From an uncultured Schlesneria sp. (lineage in GTDB: Bacteria > Planctomycetota > Planctomycetia > Planctomycetales > Planctomycetaceae): DNA of 64,000 nucleotides. Position 1 is the stretch's first letter. The number at the start of each line of letters is the position of its first letter. Below are positions 8,873 through 18,353 of this stretch, piece by piece. Below the pieces are notes generated by a model. The model had not been told where the DNA came from. It saw only the letters and a list, made by a program, of their open reading frames with translations, and ran no database searches. Position numbers and translations under genes: made by a program. Location of the stretch: assembly GCA_903899985.1 (NCBI GenBank), contig CAIULL010000018.1, positions 1 through 64,000 of the forward strand. Direction: 5' to 3'.

Positions 8873-10438
8873 ATGCGTTCGCTTAGTCTGACTTTTCTGA
8901 TGATTCTGGCCTTTACCGTCGCTGGATGCGGCTCCAGAAAGGTCTCTCCGACCGCGTCCTCCTCCAACGCGCCTGCCACGGCAACTTCGGATGACGTGTT
9001 GACGAGTGCGATCCATCAATTGCGTCCAGAAAACTTCGGAGTGAATTCGACTCCCGATAAACCAGTCAGTCTGCTGAATTCCTGGCGATTCAAACAGGCT
9101 GAGCTGCAGAAGATTACTGATCAAGCGACGATCGATAAGCCCGTTGCGGTGAAGTTTCCGTCCGGCTGGCTTTCGCCGGATGACAAGCCTCGGCTTGAGC
9201 AAGCCAAGTACGATTCTATGGACGCAAACCATGTTCGCGATGCCCTCTTTAATCGCGTCGTTGCCGGATACTTGTCCGATCGTGGCCAGGGAGAATTGCA
9301 GAAAGTTGCGATTATCGTCGATTTTGTCTGTCGCAACGTGGCATTGTGGAAAGATGACGAAATCGAACTGCCACTCCTTCCCTATCTGTGTCTGCAACTG
9401 GGACGTGGGTCGACGGAAGACCGCGCCTGGATCTGTTCCGAGATCTTGAAGCAACTTCGTATTGATACGATTATCGTTCGACCAAAGTCCGCAAAGAAAT
9501 CAACGGGAGACAACTGGCTGCTCGGTGTTCTCGTTGAAGGACAAGTTTATCTGTTTGATCTGCGGCTCGGGCTGCCCGTCACGAATGATTCAAACTCCAG
9601 TGATACGCCTATCGCGACACTCGCCGAAATCACGTCCCATCCGGAATGGCTCGAGCAAATGTCGGTCAACGAACCCTATCGACTGACCGTTGATGACCTG
9701 CAAGAACCGGCTATTTTTCTGATTACGAATGCCAATTTCTGGTGTTATCGAATGCACAACCTGGAGCAGGCACTGCCGCCGAGCGATCTTTGCGTCCTTT
9801 ACGATCCGTTGATGGACGAAGAGGGGCGAATCGGCCAGTTGAATCGCGTTGCAAAATTTGGCGGCTGGCCCGTTGACAGCCTGAAGTCGTGGACATACCC
9901 ACGCCTTCAATTGATCGAACTTCGCTCGCCGACAGAAGAAAAAGTTCAGGAAGGTCAGCGGTTAACCGTGCCGTTCAGCGTTCCCATCCCCGTAAAGATC
10001 GACGACGAGGGGAAGGCAACGATTGGTGTTCCCGAACGCAAGATGCAAAAAACCCGGGCCGAACACTTACTCGGAAAGTTCGCCGATGCCACCTCGAAAT
10101 ATCTGCGAATCCGGCATCTTGAGGTCGAGCCAAACCCGCCTGAAATCGCCCGTATTAACAGACTTGCGGCGGAAGACGCCTTCTACTGGACGACACTTTG
10201 TAAATACGAAATGGGTGAATACGCCACCGCCGTCGAACTTTTGACAGACTACATCAAGAAATACGACCGGAAAGGACGGTGGTACTTTCCCGCCCGATCA
10301 CTTCTCGCGCAAAGTTATGCCAGACTTGATCAGCTTCCCAAGGCGATTTCGACGCTCGAACGGTCATCGTCCGACGATCCCTATCGTCAGGCAAATGCCG
10401 TTCGCATGAAACGTTGGGGAGCACAGGCCAAAAAATAA
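8873..10438 (+). CDS. Lipoprotein with transglutaminase-like and TPR-like regions
   Basis: 521 aa. Starting at 8873 gives a classic lipoprotein signal (MRSLSLTFLMILAFTVAGCG, lipobox VAGC); the longer frame from 8759 would bury it. The middle part (PYLCLQLGRGSTEDRAWICS, then LGVLVEGQVYLFDLRLGLP) resembles a transglutaminase-like fold, where the Trp-containing helix precedes a strand pair; I cannot confirm the Cys/His/Asp triad. The C-terminal 100 residues (YEMGEYATAVELLTDYIKKY, LAQSYARLDQLPKAISTLE) read as tetratricopeptide repeats. Probably periplasmic-face, protein-interacting. Its start follows the 8701 terminator by 135 bases. Confidence 0.75.
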   Translation: MRSLSLTFLMILAFTVAGCGSRKVSPTASSSNAPATATSDDVLTSAIHQLRPENFGVNSTPDKPVSLLNSWRFKQAELQKITDQATIDKPVAVKFPSGWLSPDDKPRLEQAKYDSMDANHVRDALFNRVVAGYLSDRGQGELQKVAIIVDFVCRNVALWKDDEIELPLLPYLCLQLGRGSTEDRAWICSEILKQLRIDTIIVRPKSAKKSTGDNWLLGVLVEGQVYLFDLRLGLPVTNDSNSSDTPIATLAEITSHPEWLEQMSVNEPYRLTVDDLQEPAIFLITNANFWCYRMHNLEQALPPSDLCVLYDPLMDEEGRIGQLNRVAKFGGWPVDSLKSWTYPRLQLIELRSPTEEKVQEGQRLTVPFSVPIPVKIDDEGKATIGVPERKMQKTRAEHLLGKFADATSKYLRIRHLEVEPNPPEIARINRLAAEDAFYWTTLCKYEMGEYATAVELLTDYIKKYDRKGRWYFPARSLLAQSYARLDQLPKAISTLERSSSDDPYRQANAVRMKRWGAQAKK

Positions 10439-10586
10439 TTGATGACATCGCCGCGACTTTGTCGGGATCTTTGATGCTGCTTTTGATTCTTGGATGAGTC
10501 GACCCGATCAACGGAACCACGGTATAGTCATTTTCCAAGTGTTTGGACTTTTTCGGCAACAAGATTCCGTGGAATGGAGCCCGTCA

Positions 10587-11510
10587 ATGTTTCGATTCTG
10601 GAAGTGCGGATTGTACCTCGCATGTCTTTCGACGTTTGCCGGTTCCTGGTTGAAGGGACATGCCGAAGACAATGTCACGATTGAATCGGGTACCGAGGGA
10701 ATTGTCGTCAAAATTGCCGGCGAAGAATTCACGGTCTTCCATCACGGGGCTTCGCTCCCCAAGCCGTATTTCTGGCCGGTACGAGCGGCCGGTGGTGCGA
10801 TTCTGACCCGTCCAATTGATCCGAACGAAAAAGAACATCCTCACCATCGAGGCATCTGGTTGTCCGTGGATGAAGTGAACGATATCAAATTCTGGGCGGA
10901 ACGGGGTCGAATCACGACTCGCGAAGTCAAATTCCATTCGGGAAATCCTGGAACATTCCAGTTAATCAATGACTGGATCGGAACTGACGGGACACCCGCA
11001 TTGATCGAGACAACGAACATCGCGATTTATCCGAACCGGCTGATCACTTACGACACCACGATCGCGCCCCCCAAAGGAAAACTTGCCAGATTCGATGATA
11101 CGAAGGAAGGACTTTTCGGTATCCGTATCGCGCAATCCATGCGTGAAAAAGAAGGTGGCAAAGTCCTGAACTCCGATGGGAAGAAAACAACTCAAGAATG
11201 CTGGGGACAACCCGCAAGATGGGTCGATTATTCCGGGATGGTCGAAGCCAAAGAATATGGTGTCACTCTGATGGACCATCCGAGTAATTTCCGTCCGTCA
11301 CGGTACCACGTCAGAGATTACGGTCTGTTTTCCATGAGTCCTTTTGGCGAAGGTGCCTATCAAAACGATCCCAATAAATCCAAACCGGTGATTCTGGATG
11401 ACGTCACACCATCGCTCAGGTTGCGGTACGGCTTGTTTATCCATCCAGGAAACTCGGCAGACGGGCATGTCGCAGAGGCGTACGAACAGTTCCTCAAGTC
11501 CACGAAATGA
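10587..11510 (+). CDS. Exported PmoA/DUF6807 family protein
   Basis: 307 aa. A signal peptide (residues 1-26) precedes the family's core: PYFWPVRAAGGAILTRPIDP, then KEHPHHRGIWLSVDEVNDI with paired histidines, and later CWGQPARWVDYSG and MDHPSNFRPSRYHVRDYG. These motifs match the family once named after 'methane oxygenase PmoA', common in planctomycetes and Bacteroidetes near sugar-degradation genes; the name does not mean methane oxidation. GGAG seven bases before the ATG at 10587 supports the start. Followed 50 bases later by an SDR gene on the same strand. Confidence 0.85.
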   Translation: MFRFWKCGLYLACLSTFAGSWLKGHAEDNVTIESGTEGIVVKIAGEEFTVFHHGASLPKPYFWPVRAAGGAILTRPIDPNEKEHPHHRGIWLSVDEVNDIKFWAERGRITTREVKFHSGNPGTFQLINDWIGTDGTPALIETTNIAIYPNRLITYDTTIAPPKGKLARFDDTKEGLFGIRIAQSMREKEGGKVLNSDGKKTTQECWGQPARWVDYSGMVEAKEYGVTLMDHPSNFRPSRYHVRDYGLFSMSPFGEGAYQNDPNKSKPVILDDVTPSLRLRYGLFIHPGNSADGHVAEAYEQFLKSTK

Positions 11511-11560
11511 TTTCCGAAGTGCGTGTCGCGAACTTGGAACGCTGACGTGAGCATTACACC

Positions 11561-12325
11561 ATGCGGCTGGCTGGCAAAACGGTACTGATTACGGGTGGTC
11601 GGCGTCTCGGAGCCAGGCTGGCACTGCTGCTGGCGGAACGAGGCGCAAATCTCGCATTCAGCTATCACACGAGTCCGGATGGAATGCAGAAGGTCGTTGA
11701 TGAATGCCGACTGATCGGAGTTGAAGCTGAAGCGTTCCGAGCAGATCTGCGAAATCCCGAAGAAGCCGATTTGCTGGTTCAAAAAACGGTCACACGATTT
11801 GGATCGCTTGACGTCCTGGTCAATCTCACCAGTATCTACACGCGAACGCCATTCGATACTCTTCAGCCAAACGATTATTACGAAGCGATCGCATCCAATC
11901 TCTCCGCGCCTTACTTTACGGCTGTCGCAGCTGCCAAGGCGATGCTTCAGCAACCCGTCGAGAACGGATTGCAGGGAAAGATAATCCATTTTACGGACTG
12001 GGCTGTTGATCGGCCTTACCGTTACTTCCTTCCTTACCTCGTTGCCAAAGGTGGATTGGCGACGCTGACGAAGGCTCTTGCCGTCGAACTGGCCCCGACA
12101 ATCACGGTGAACGCAATCGCTCCGGGAACGGTTGAGCCATCCGCCAACGCTTCCGATCAGAAACTCGAACAGATTCGAAGTTCGTCGGCCCTGCATCGCA
12201 TCGGCTCGGCTGATGATGTTAATCGAGCAGTTATGTACTTGCTTGAAGGGACTGATTTCGTCACAGGCGAAGTCTATCGCGTCGACGGGGGTCGATTCCT
12301 GGGGGCGACGACGGGGGACGTCTAG
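11561..12325 (+). CDS. Short-chain dehydrogenase/reductase, pteridine-reductase-like
   Basis: 254 aa Rossmann-fold oxidoreductase. The nucleotide motif TGGRRLG (residues 11-17), with Arg-Arg in the loop, favours NADPH and resembles pteridine reductases. The Tyr-x3-Lys pair is Tyr159/Lys163 in LPYLVAKGG. Two family landmarks are altered: the NNAG motif reads VNLTS (88-91) and the strand that usually carries the catalytic Ser reads IIHFTDWAV with no Ser. The C-terminal GEVYRVDGGRFLG is normal for the family. Substrate unknown; the gene follows the PmoA-like gene by 50 bases. Confidence 0.85.
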   Translation: MRLAGKTVLITGGRRLGARLALLLAERGANLAFSYHTSPDGMQKVVDECRLIGVEAEAFRADLRNPEEADLLVQKTVTRFGSLDVLVNLTSIYTRTPFDTLQPNDYYEAIASNLSAPYFTAVAAAKAMLQQPVENGLQGKIIHFTDWAVDRPYRYFLPYLVAKGGLATLTKALAVELAPTITVNAIAPGTVEPSANASDQKLEQIRSSSALHRIGSADDVNRAVMYLLEGTDFVTGEVYRVDGGRFLGATTGDV

Positions 12326-12608
12326 CGCGATATCAAAACTCGAAGTTCGGCGTGTGTGCCTCTGCTTCGGAGTCTTCGGCGACGCAGTCTCTTTCCTCTT
12401 TTCGAAGCAATCGAAGAGTCCCGGATGACCGAAGTGGGTCATACGTTGGCCTCCTGAATCGTTCGCTTTGACGTGGCACTCGCCGAGATCTCAAACAACA
12501 GTTCCTCTGGACGTTATCGTCAACGATCTGACGAACGCTTTGCTCAAGCTCAATTTCGCTCTACGATTCACGAACCATTGTTGTCGTGTTTCTCACAGGA
12601 AAACTGTC

Positions 12609-13970
12609 ATGCTGTCGAAGGCCTCGGGAATTGAAGCAGCGTATCGAGCCAGATTCGGTGAATCGGCACGACTTTTCGAACGGGGTCTTTCCGTTTTTCC
12701 GAATGGAGTCACCCATGACGCCCGATATCTGCAACCATTTTCGGTCTATGTGAGGGAAGCAGCAGGCTCGCGCAAAATCACCGTCGAAGGACATTCGCTA
12801 ATCGACTATTGGGTTGGTCATGGAGCCCTGCTTTTAGGACACGGCTATCCCGATGTTGTCGCGGCCGTCCAGCATCAAATGGCTCGCGGGACGCACTTTT
12901 CCGCCTGCCATGAACTTGAAATCGAGTGGGGTGAACGCGTTCTGCGTCTTGTCCCTTCCGCCGAACGAATCAGATTCACCAGCAGCGGTACGGAAGCGAC
13001 GCTGATGGCCTTACGCATCGCGCGGCTCGTCACAGGCCGGATCAAGGTTGCGAAATTCATTGGCCATTTTCACGGCTGGCACGATCTGCTTGTCCCCGCC
13101 GCCTATGCTCCCTACACGGTTGACGACTGGTCCATGCCGGGTGTGACGCCCGGCGTTCTCAGCGACCTGGTGGCGATTCCGCCGAACGACCTTCAAGCGG
13201 TCGAACAGGTGTTTCGTGAGCAGCAGCCGGCCTGTGTGATCCTTGAGCCGACCGGGGGACATTGGGGGCTTGTGCCGATTCAGGGAGAATTCCTGCGAGG
13301 ATTACGCGACCTTTGTTCGCGTTATGGCGTCATCCTGATTTTCGATGAGGTGATTTCCGGTTTTCGAGTTGCTCCTGGCGGGGCTCAGGCCCATTACAAT
13401 GTCACACCCGACATGACCACATTGGCAAAAATCCTTGCAGGGGGATTGCCCGGTGGGGCCGTTTGCGGCCGGGCCGATCTTCTCGACGCCATTGCTTTCG
13501 GTAATCGGCACGGGAAAAAAATAAAACATCCCGGCACGTTTAACGGAAATCCCTTATCTGCAGCAGCGGGCTGTGCCGCTCTGGACGCTTTAAAAGATGG
13601 AGCGGCAGGCGGTCGAGCCATCGAAACGGCTCGTCAATTACGCCGTCGCCTGAACGATCTCTTCGCACAAAAATCGATACCCTGGGTTGCATACGGTGAG
13701 TTTTCGATGGTCCACATCCTGCCCGGCTACGAAGGCCCTCGCCCAACCAATGACGAGTTTATTCCTCACGGTGGTAAATACGAAAAGCTTGATGTCGAGC
13801 AGCCTGCGGCCCTGAAGCATGCCTTCAGAACCGCACTGATTACGAACGGAGTCGACTGGTTTGGCTGGAGCGGCATGACTTCGGCCGCTCACAGCGACAG
13901 TGACATCAACGAAACCGTCGACGCATTTGCTCGAACAATCGATCAACTGATTGCCGACGGGTTCGTTTGA
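12609..13970 (+). CDS. Class III aminotransferase, glutamate-1-semialdehyde aminomutase-like
   Basis: 453 aa PLP enzyme. SGTEA (126-130) binds phosphate, Asp246 in LIFDEVISGFR pairs with the PLP ring, and Lys274 in TTLAKILAGGLPGG is the Schiff-base lysine; HPGTFNGNPLSAAAG is also typical. The opening (FPNGVTHDARYLQPFSVYVR) differs from the PGGVNSPVR start of true HemL, so this is more likely a relative acting on another amino acid or ketone. AGGA nine bases before ATG 12609 supports the start, well inside a longer frame from 12468. It ends nine bases from the stop of the convergent amidohydrolase. Confidence 0.85.
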   Translation: MLSKASGIEAAYRARFGESARLFERGLSVFPNGVTHDARYLQPFSVYVREAAGSRKITVEGHSLIDYWVGHGALLLGHGYPDVVAAVQHQMARGTHFSACHELEIEWGERVLRLVPSAERIRFTSSGTEATLMALRIARLVTGRIKVAKFIGHFHGWHDLLVPAAYAPYTVDDWSMPGVTPGVLSDLVAIPPNDLQAVEQVFREQQPACVILEPTGGHWGLVPIQGEFLRGLRDLCSRYGVILIFDEVISGFRVAPGGAQAHYNVTPDMTTLAKILAGGLPGGAVCGRADLLDAIAFGNRHGKKIKHPGTFNGNPLSAAAGCAALDALKDGAAGGRAIETARQLRRRLNDLFAQKSIPWVAYGEFSMVHILPGYEGPRPTNDEFIPHGGKYEKLDVEQPAALKHAFRTALITNGVDWFGWSGMTSAAHSDSDINETVDAFARTIDQLIADGFV

Positions 13971-13979
13971 TCCCGAAAC

Positions 13980-14963
13980 TCAAATTCCATAGAACCTCGC
14001 GGCGTTGTCGTGGAACAGCTTTTTCTGGAAGGCAACGGGTCGGTCTTTCACGATCTGCTTGAGCGCGTTCACCCACTGGGCAAACGACGCCTTCAACGTA
14101 CAGACAGGCCAGTCGCCCGCAAAGATCACACGGTCTTCGCCGAACGTGTCTAATGTGAAGTTGATGTTCTGAGCAAGGTCGGCTGGTTTCCAGTCCTTGT
14201 TGGCCGTCACGATAATCCCGGAGACCTTGCAGATCACGTTCGGCTTCTGGGCCAGTTCCTGCATCCCCTGCTCCCATTTCCTACGGAGCGCCAGATCCGT
14301 TGATGTCACGCTCATGTTTCCACAATGGTCGAGGATGAAACGAGTCTTGGGACACTGACCGACAAGCTTCGCGGCGTGAACGACTTCAGCAGGCCGTACG
14401 CACAGGTCGAAACTTTTACCGAGTTCGCCCAGCAACTGAATACTTTCGACGAACTTTGGTTGCAGGCAGAATTCGGCCGGGGTCGAATCACCGTGCAGTA
14501 CCTGGCGGATACCTTTGATGTACTTGTTGTCGGCAAGGCGACGAATGTAGGGTTCAAAACCCGGAGTGCCGGGGCGACCTGACACGACAGCCGCGGCCAT
14601 GGGATTGTCGTCACGTTTGCAAAGATCGGTCACGTAGTCAGCCTCTGCCACCTGCTGGTCAGGTTCGACATCGACTTCCATGTAGACCGTCTTGACGACG
14701 TTCAGACCCTTCGTCGCTTCGAGATAGTCAGACATGACAAAACTGCGTTGCAGCGGTTTCGTATCGTCACCTTGATGCCAGGGTAACTTGAACTTCGTCA
14801 GGTCCCACAGGTGCTGATGAGTGTCAATGATTGGCAATTGATCTGGCATGGATTTGTCCTGAGCCGAAGCGAATGATTGAAGACCGGTTGTCATTGAACT
14901 TGCCGTCGCGGCCGCAGCGACCGTCGTCGCCAGGAAGTCTCGTCGCGATACGTTGTCGATCAT
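13980..14963 (-). CDS. Tat-exported amidohydrolase-2 (TIM-barrel metal hydrolase)
   Basis: 327 aa. The N-terminus has a twin-arginine signal (SRRDFLATTVAAAATASS). The mature protein opens IIDTHQHLWDL, the metal-binding His-x-His of the amidohydrolase-2/COG3618 group (lactonase-like enzymes such as L-fuconolactonase), and ends with IFAGDWPVCT, which supplies the conserved Asp. GGAG seven bases before the ATG at 14963 supports the start. Third gene of a minus-strand operon; 22 bases separate it from the DUF7691-like gene. With the oxidoreductase two genes upstream it suggests sugar or lactone breakdown. Confidence 0.85.
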   Translation of the reverse strand: MIDNVSRRDFLATTVAAAATASSMTTGLQSFASAQDKSMPDQLPIIDTHQHLWDLTKFKLPWHQGDDTKPLQRSFVMSDYLEATKGLNVVKTVYMEVDVEPDQQVAEADYVTDLCKRDDNPMAAAVVSGRPGTPGFEPYIRRLADNKYIKGIRQVLHGDSTPAEFCLQPKFVESIQLLGELGKSFDLCVRPAEVVHAAKLVGQCPKTRFILDHCGNMSVTSTDLALRRKWEQGMQELAQKPNVICKVSGIIVTANKDWKPADLAQNINFTLDTFGEDRVIFAGDWPVCTLKASFAQWVNALKQIVKDRPVAFQKKLFHDNAARFYGI

Positions 14964-14985
14964 GCTGGTCTCCTCGTGTTTTAGG

Positions 14986-15609
14986 TCAGTAATAAAAGCA
15001 AACAAGATCGGACTTGTCACGCTGACAGGTTTCCAGCCAGTCGCGAACCTGCTTGAGCGCGTTTCGAATCTCTTCTCCACCGTCACACTTAATAAGCGAT
15101 AATTGCTTGTCCGTTAACGCGGCCAGCGCGCCGGGAATTTCTTCTAAGGTGACGTAGCCGATACACGGAAAATCGTCGATTTCTGGAATTTCGATGGGAG
15201 ATCCACGATAGAAAAGATGCCCGAAGATCGAGAATGTTTCTGCCGTCACACCCGATTCCAGCAGGCTGTCGTTGATTGTTTCGGCCCAGCCGAGCGAAAT
15301 TCCCGACCATTGATCGTTGGGAAGGATATGGCCGTAAAACGAACACATCAATTCTACGGCGTAAGCGTATTTGGCTCCTTCGTAATCCCATCGGTCTTCA
15401 CCGAGAATCAGATGCCGCAGCGCGCGTTCCAGGGATAATTCCGGATCAAATTCGTCGTCTTCGTTCGCTTCCTCGACCTGTTCGCGATCTTCGGCAAGCT
15501 CGTCTGCAAACTCTTCGCGAAGGTCACGGTAAATCGATTTGCTTCGCGAACCTGCGGCTTTGCGAATTTGTTTCAAGCTGACGGCGAATGGCGTGACGCC
15601 ATAAGTCAT
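14986..15609 (-). CDS. DUF7691-like acidic protein
   Basis: 207 aa, cytoplasmic, very acidic. An EDREQVEEANEDDEFDPELS stretch is followed by LERALRHLILGEDRWDYEGA and LMCSFYGHILPNDQWSG. The layout resembles the DUF7691 family of unknown function, from memory. AGGA five bases before the ATG at 15609 supports this start over the longer frame. It sits between an oxidoreductase (10 bases upstream) and a Tat-exported hydrolase (22 bases downstream), so it is co-transcribed with them, although nothing in it points to sugar metabolism. Confidence 0.65.
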   Translation of the reverse strand: MTYGVTPFAVSLKQIRKAAGSRSKSIYRDLREEFADELAEDREQVEEANEDDEFDPELSLERALRHLILGEDRWDYEGAKYAYAVELMCSFYGHILPNDQWSGISLGWAETINDSLLESGVTAETFSIFGHLFYRGSPIEIPEIDDFPCIGYVTLEEIPGALAALTDKQLSLIKCDGGEEIRNALKQVRDWLETCQRDKSDLVCFYY

Positions 15610-15619
15610 GTCTGTCCTT

Positions 15620-16678
15620 TCAGAGCAATGGCAGATCGACGGGTAACGACTTTGCCGCACTCATGGCGACAGCTTCCGTAAATTCCATGTAGTGAAGTCC
15701 ACTGGCGAAGTCCGTCCGCCGGACAGATTCCTCGCCGCGAATCGCGCCGATAAACTCGGCTTCAGTTCGCCATCCACCGAGCTTTTCGGACGGAATCGTC
15801 AGTTCACGCAGTCGAGCGTCTCCGACCCGACCAATAAAGACCCGCTCCTCAGCACCAAACGTGAATTTGATTGTGCCTGAAGTGCCGTACAAATGAATCT
15901 GCTTTCCAGGCCCGTGCAGATCGATCCCGCTGAAATGGTAGATCCCACGTGCTCCACCGGGCATTTGTGTCAGCACCTGGACACTGTCAGGGACTGTAAC
16001 CGGAATGTTACCGGCTCCCGCCGGATTGGGCCGGGTTGGTTCAAAAATGTGAGTCTGGGCGAAAACGCGAGTCGGCTGGGGCACCCATCGCAGCGCGGTT
16101 TCGTGCATGATTCCCAATGTTAAAACATTCAGTCCACTGATGTTCGCGTCCTGACGCCAATGCAAAAACTTTGAATAATCGAAAAACTGGTCGTCGGCAC
16201 CCAGCACGACGAGCTCCCGAAGATCGCCGATGAAATGGTCGCGCAGTAGTTGCTGGATTTCAGGGTCGACCTGCAATCCAAACGGGCTGGGAACAAGCAT
16301 CGCGACGCGGTCCGGTCGCGCAGCTGCGGCCTGCTGCATCAGCCGGGCTTCGGCAAGGTTGCGAGCCATCCTCGCCTCGCACAATACGTGTTTCCCCGCC
16401 GCCAGGGCAGCACAGGTCACGTCACAATGCAGATCCGGCCACGTGCCGACAACGACCGCATCGATCGCGGGATCGGCAACAAGTTCCTGCCAGTTGGGAA
16501 ATTGCCGAGGGATGTCATATTCCGTTGCGACACGAGCCGTCGAAGCGGGAGTCCGATTGACGACTCCCTCGATTTTGACATCTTTTATCGCGGCTAAACC
16601 TGGGATATGCCGCAAGCGAGTATTTTCGCCGGCTCCCACGATGCCAATTCGAATACTTGAAGAGCTGGTCGACGCCAT
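15620..16678 (-). CDS. Gfo/Idh/MocA family oxidoreductase
   Basis: 352 aa, NAD(P)-dependent oxidoreductase of the glucose-fructose oxidoreductase/inositol dehydrogenase type. Dinucleotide motif IGIVGAGENTRLRHIPG (residues 11-27), then DAVVVGTWPDLH and the AGKHVLCEARMARN segment. The family's usual Glu-Lys-Pro is Glu101-Ala-Arg here, so the catalytic/cofactor lysine is missing. The C-terminal domain begins near 125 and has the family's beta-sheet (SGLHYMEFTEAVAMSAA at the end). First gene of the three-gene minus-strand operon; no ribosome site was obvious upstream of 16678. Confidence 0.85.
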   Translation of the reverse strand: MASTSSSSIRIGIVGAGENTRLRHIPGLAAIKDVKIEGVVNRTPASTARVATEYDIPRQFPNWQELVADPAIDAVVVGTWPDLHCDVTCAALAAGKHVLCEARMARNLAEARLMQQAAAARPDRVAMLVPSPFGLQVDPEIQQLLRDHFIGDLRELVVLGADDQFFDYSKFLHWRQDANISGLNVLTLGIMHETALRWVPQPTRVFAQTHIFEPTRPNPAGAGNIPVTVPDSVQVLTQMPGGARGIYHFSGIDLHGPGKQIHLYGTSGTIKFTFGAEERVFIGRVGDARLRELTIPSEKLGGWRTEAEFIGAIRGEESVRRTDFASGLHYMEFTEAVAMSAAKSLPVDLPLL

Positions 16679-17091
16679 GCGAGGTGTTTTGCCTTAATAA
16701 AACCAGAATTTCCACCAGATTGCGCTGAACTCTGCTACGTAAAGGGCTGAGGGTGGGGACAAGATTCTAGCGGTCTGACGGTCCGTTTACTACGAGCCGG
16801 GATCTCGTGATTTTCGACCCTCTTGCAGGCGACCAAATTCAATGACAGACTTTTTATTCCGCAGACGTTCGTCGCACTCGTGAGTCAGGAAGTCTTCGAC
16901 GGACGAATGTTATCGCAGAACCTGGAAAGCCGCTGCAAGCGGCTATGTATTCTTTCCCCGATTTGAAATCCTGACAAATTCAAAATCCGCCATAGGGGGA
17001 ATTCGCTTTAGTCCTCAGAGTTACGTCAATTCCGACATCTTCCAAAGCCATTCAACTGAAACATGCTCTTGAGATCTCAAACGCGCAACTT
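16679..17091. other. Intergenic, no gene; one small hairpin
   Basis: About 410 bases upstream of the oxidoreductase operon. AGCCGC-TGCAA-GCGGCT (16928-16944) is a 6-bp hairpin without a T tract. No coding frame of quality was seen. Confidence 0.4.
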
Positions 17092-17538
17092 CTAAGGCTT
17101 CTTGTTACGGTCTTGCCAATCCTTAACAGACTCGCGAGTGAACGACCGCATCTGTTCGAGCGCAATTTCAGGCTGCTCGATAAGTTGCTCTTACCGCTCT
17201 TTCCAGAGATGGCTGGGCAAAAAGCACATCAACTCATAGACCGCATTTTCGCTTACAGCGTCTGCCAAGCTCCCTGAATCACCCCGTTTCAAACCACTTC
17301 GGTCGTCGCGATGAAATCCATCATCGTCCTGAAAATGGATCCTTTGACTACAGATACGGCGCTCTTTCGGCAGCCTTTGGCCTCTGTCAAACAAACGAAG
17401 GGAACTCAGTAAAAGCGGGCGCTTATTACTGAATCCCCAACATGTCACGTCGCAATCCATCGACTGACGCAAAGCCTTAAGAAAACGCTTGCAGTCGCGC
17501 GTGCGAACAGGTACACTAAATTGGATATCCGACTCCAC
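17092..17538 (-). pseudogene. Possible decayed gene with an in-frame stop
   Basis: Read on the minus strand, SENAVYELMCFLPSHLWKER is followed by TAA and then, in the same frame, EQLIEQPEIALEQMRSFTRE and SVKDWQDRNKKP before TAG at 17092-17094. Both halves have ordinary protein composition and would join into one chain if the TAA were a sense codon. The upstream part (to 17538) is low quality. Family not recognised. A single sequencing error would also explain it. Confidence 0.3.
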
Positions 17539-17624
17539 TTATCCAGTTTTTGCGCCGTACCATTGAGTCAGGCTCTGGTGGTCGACTCATGTCTTCTACA
17601 CTGCACCCTGAACGGAGAACCGCA

Positions 17625-18353
17625 ATGAGAACCGATCATTCGACTCGATCAACGTTTACGGCAAAACTTTTCTCCTTCTATCAACTTGTATTATTCACAG
17701 CAGTCATGTGTCAGCCTGTAAACGACATCTATGCCAGTAATATATTTCCAGGTCTTCCGATTGACGACAACGTGAAGTACGACGTTGTGGACACCTTAAC
17801 GAGCTTCACATTAACGCTGAACGGCGGCGCTATTAATGAAGGGGGTAACTCAGGGCCACAGGATGTCGATACTGCAAATTGGCATATTTCAATGACAATC
17901 AATCTTTACGCCGCAAGTGACCCAATTCCCGGCGGCGGTGCCAGAGGCGTAGATTCATTTACGATCACAGGCACAGCCTTTCATGCAAGTGAACCACACC
18001 CTGTCATTGATGGCGGTCCAGGTACGGCCGTGAGTTTCTCGGCGTCAGGAAGCTTCAATGAGTTGCAGAAATTGAGCTACGTTGCGGGATTCAATGGCGG
18101 AGGACTGTCCATTGAGGTGAGTCACGGTGATCACTTTGACGACTATTCATTTCCTGGCGGAGAAGTCGTTGGAGGCTACGATTATAGTACTCATCACTTG
18201 GAAATTACTGGATGGAGCTTGGCAATCAGTGGCGCACATGTCACTGTTGCTATCCCTGAGCCATCATGTGCAGCACTGATCGGAAGTGCTTCAACGATGC
18301 TGGCATTCTCCTACTGGATCAAGAAAAATCTCGGGCAGATACGCGGTACATGA
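17625..18353 (+). CDS. PEP-CTERM exported protein
   Basis: 242 aa. Hydrophobic signal near residues 15-37 (LFSFYQLVLFTAVMCQ), Gly/Ser-rich beta body, and a C-terminal sorting tail: IPEPSCAALIGSASTM, a hydrophobic stretch, then basic residues (WIKKN). This tail is the PEP-CTERM signal cut by exosortase; proteins carrying it are exported and often linked to extracellular matrix. GGAG eight bases before the ATG at 17625 supports the start. No exosortase is in the window. Confidence 0.75.
   Translation: MRTDHSTRSTFTAKLFSFYQLVLFTAVMCQPVNDIYASNIFPGLPIDDNVKYDVVDTLTSFTLTLNGGAINEGGNSGPQDVDTANWHISMTINLYAASDPIPGGGARGVDSFTITGTAFHASEPHPVIDGGPGTAVSFSASGSFNELQKLSYVAGFNGGGLSIEVSHGDHFDDYSFPGGEVVGGYDYSTHHLEITGWSLAISGAHVTVAIPEPSCAALIGSASTMLAFSYWIKKNLGQIRGT

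Noticed and set aside
11360-12442. Long minus-strand open frame of 360 codons
   Set aside because: Fully antisense to the SDR gene and parts of its neighbours, no domain, Arg/Ser/Cys-rich shadow composition. The plus-strand SDR has clear motifs.
12609-13970. Calling this aminotransferase HemL
   Set aside because: The PLP site fits, but the start lacks PGGVNSPVR and no other haem-synthesis gene is near, so the gene symbol was left empty.
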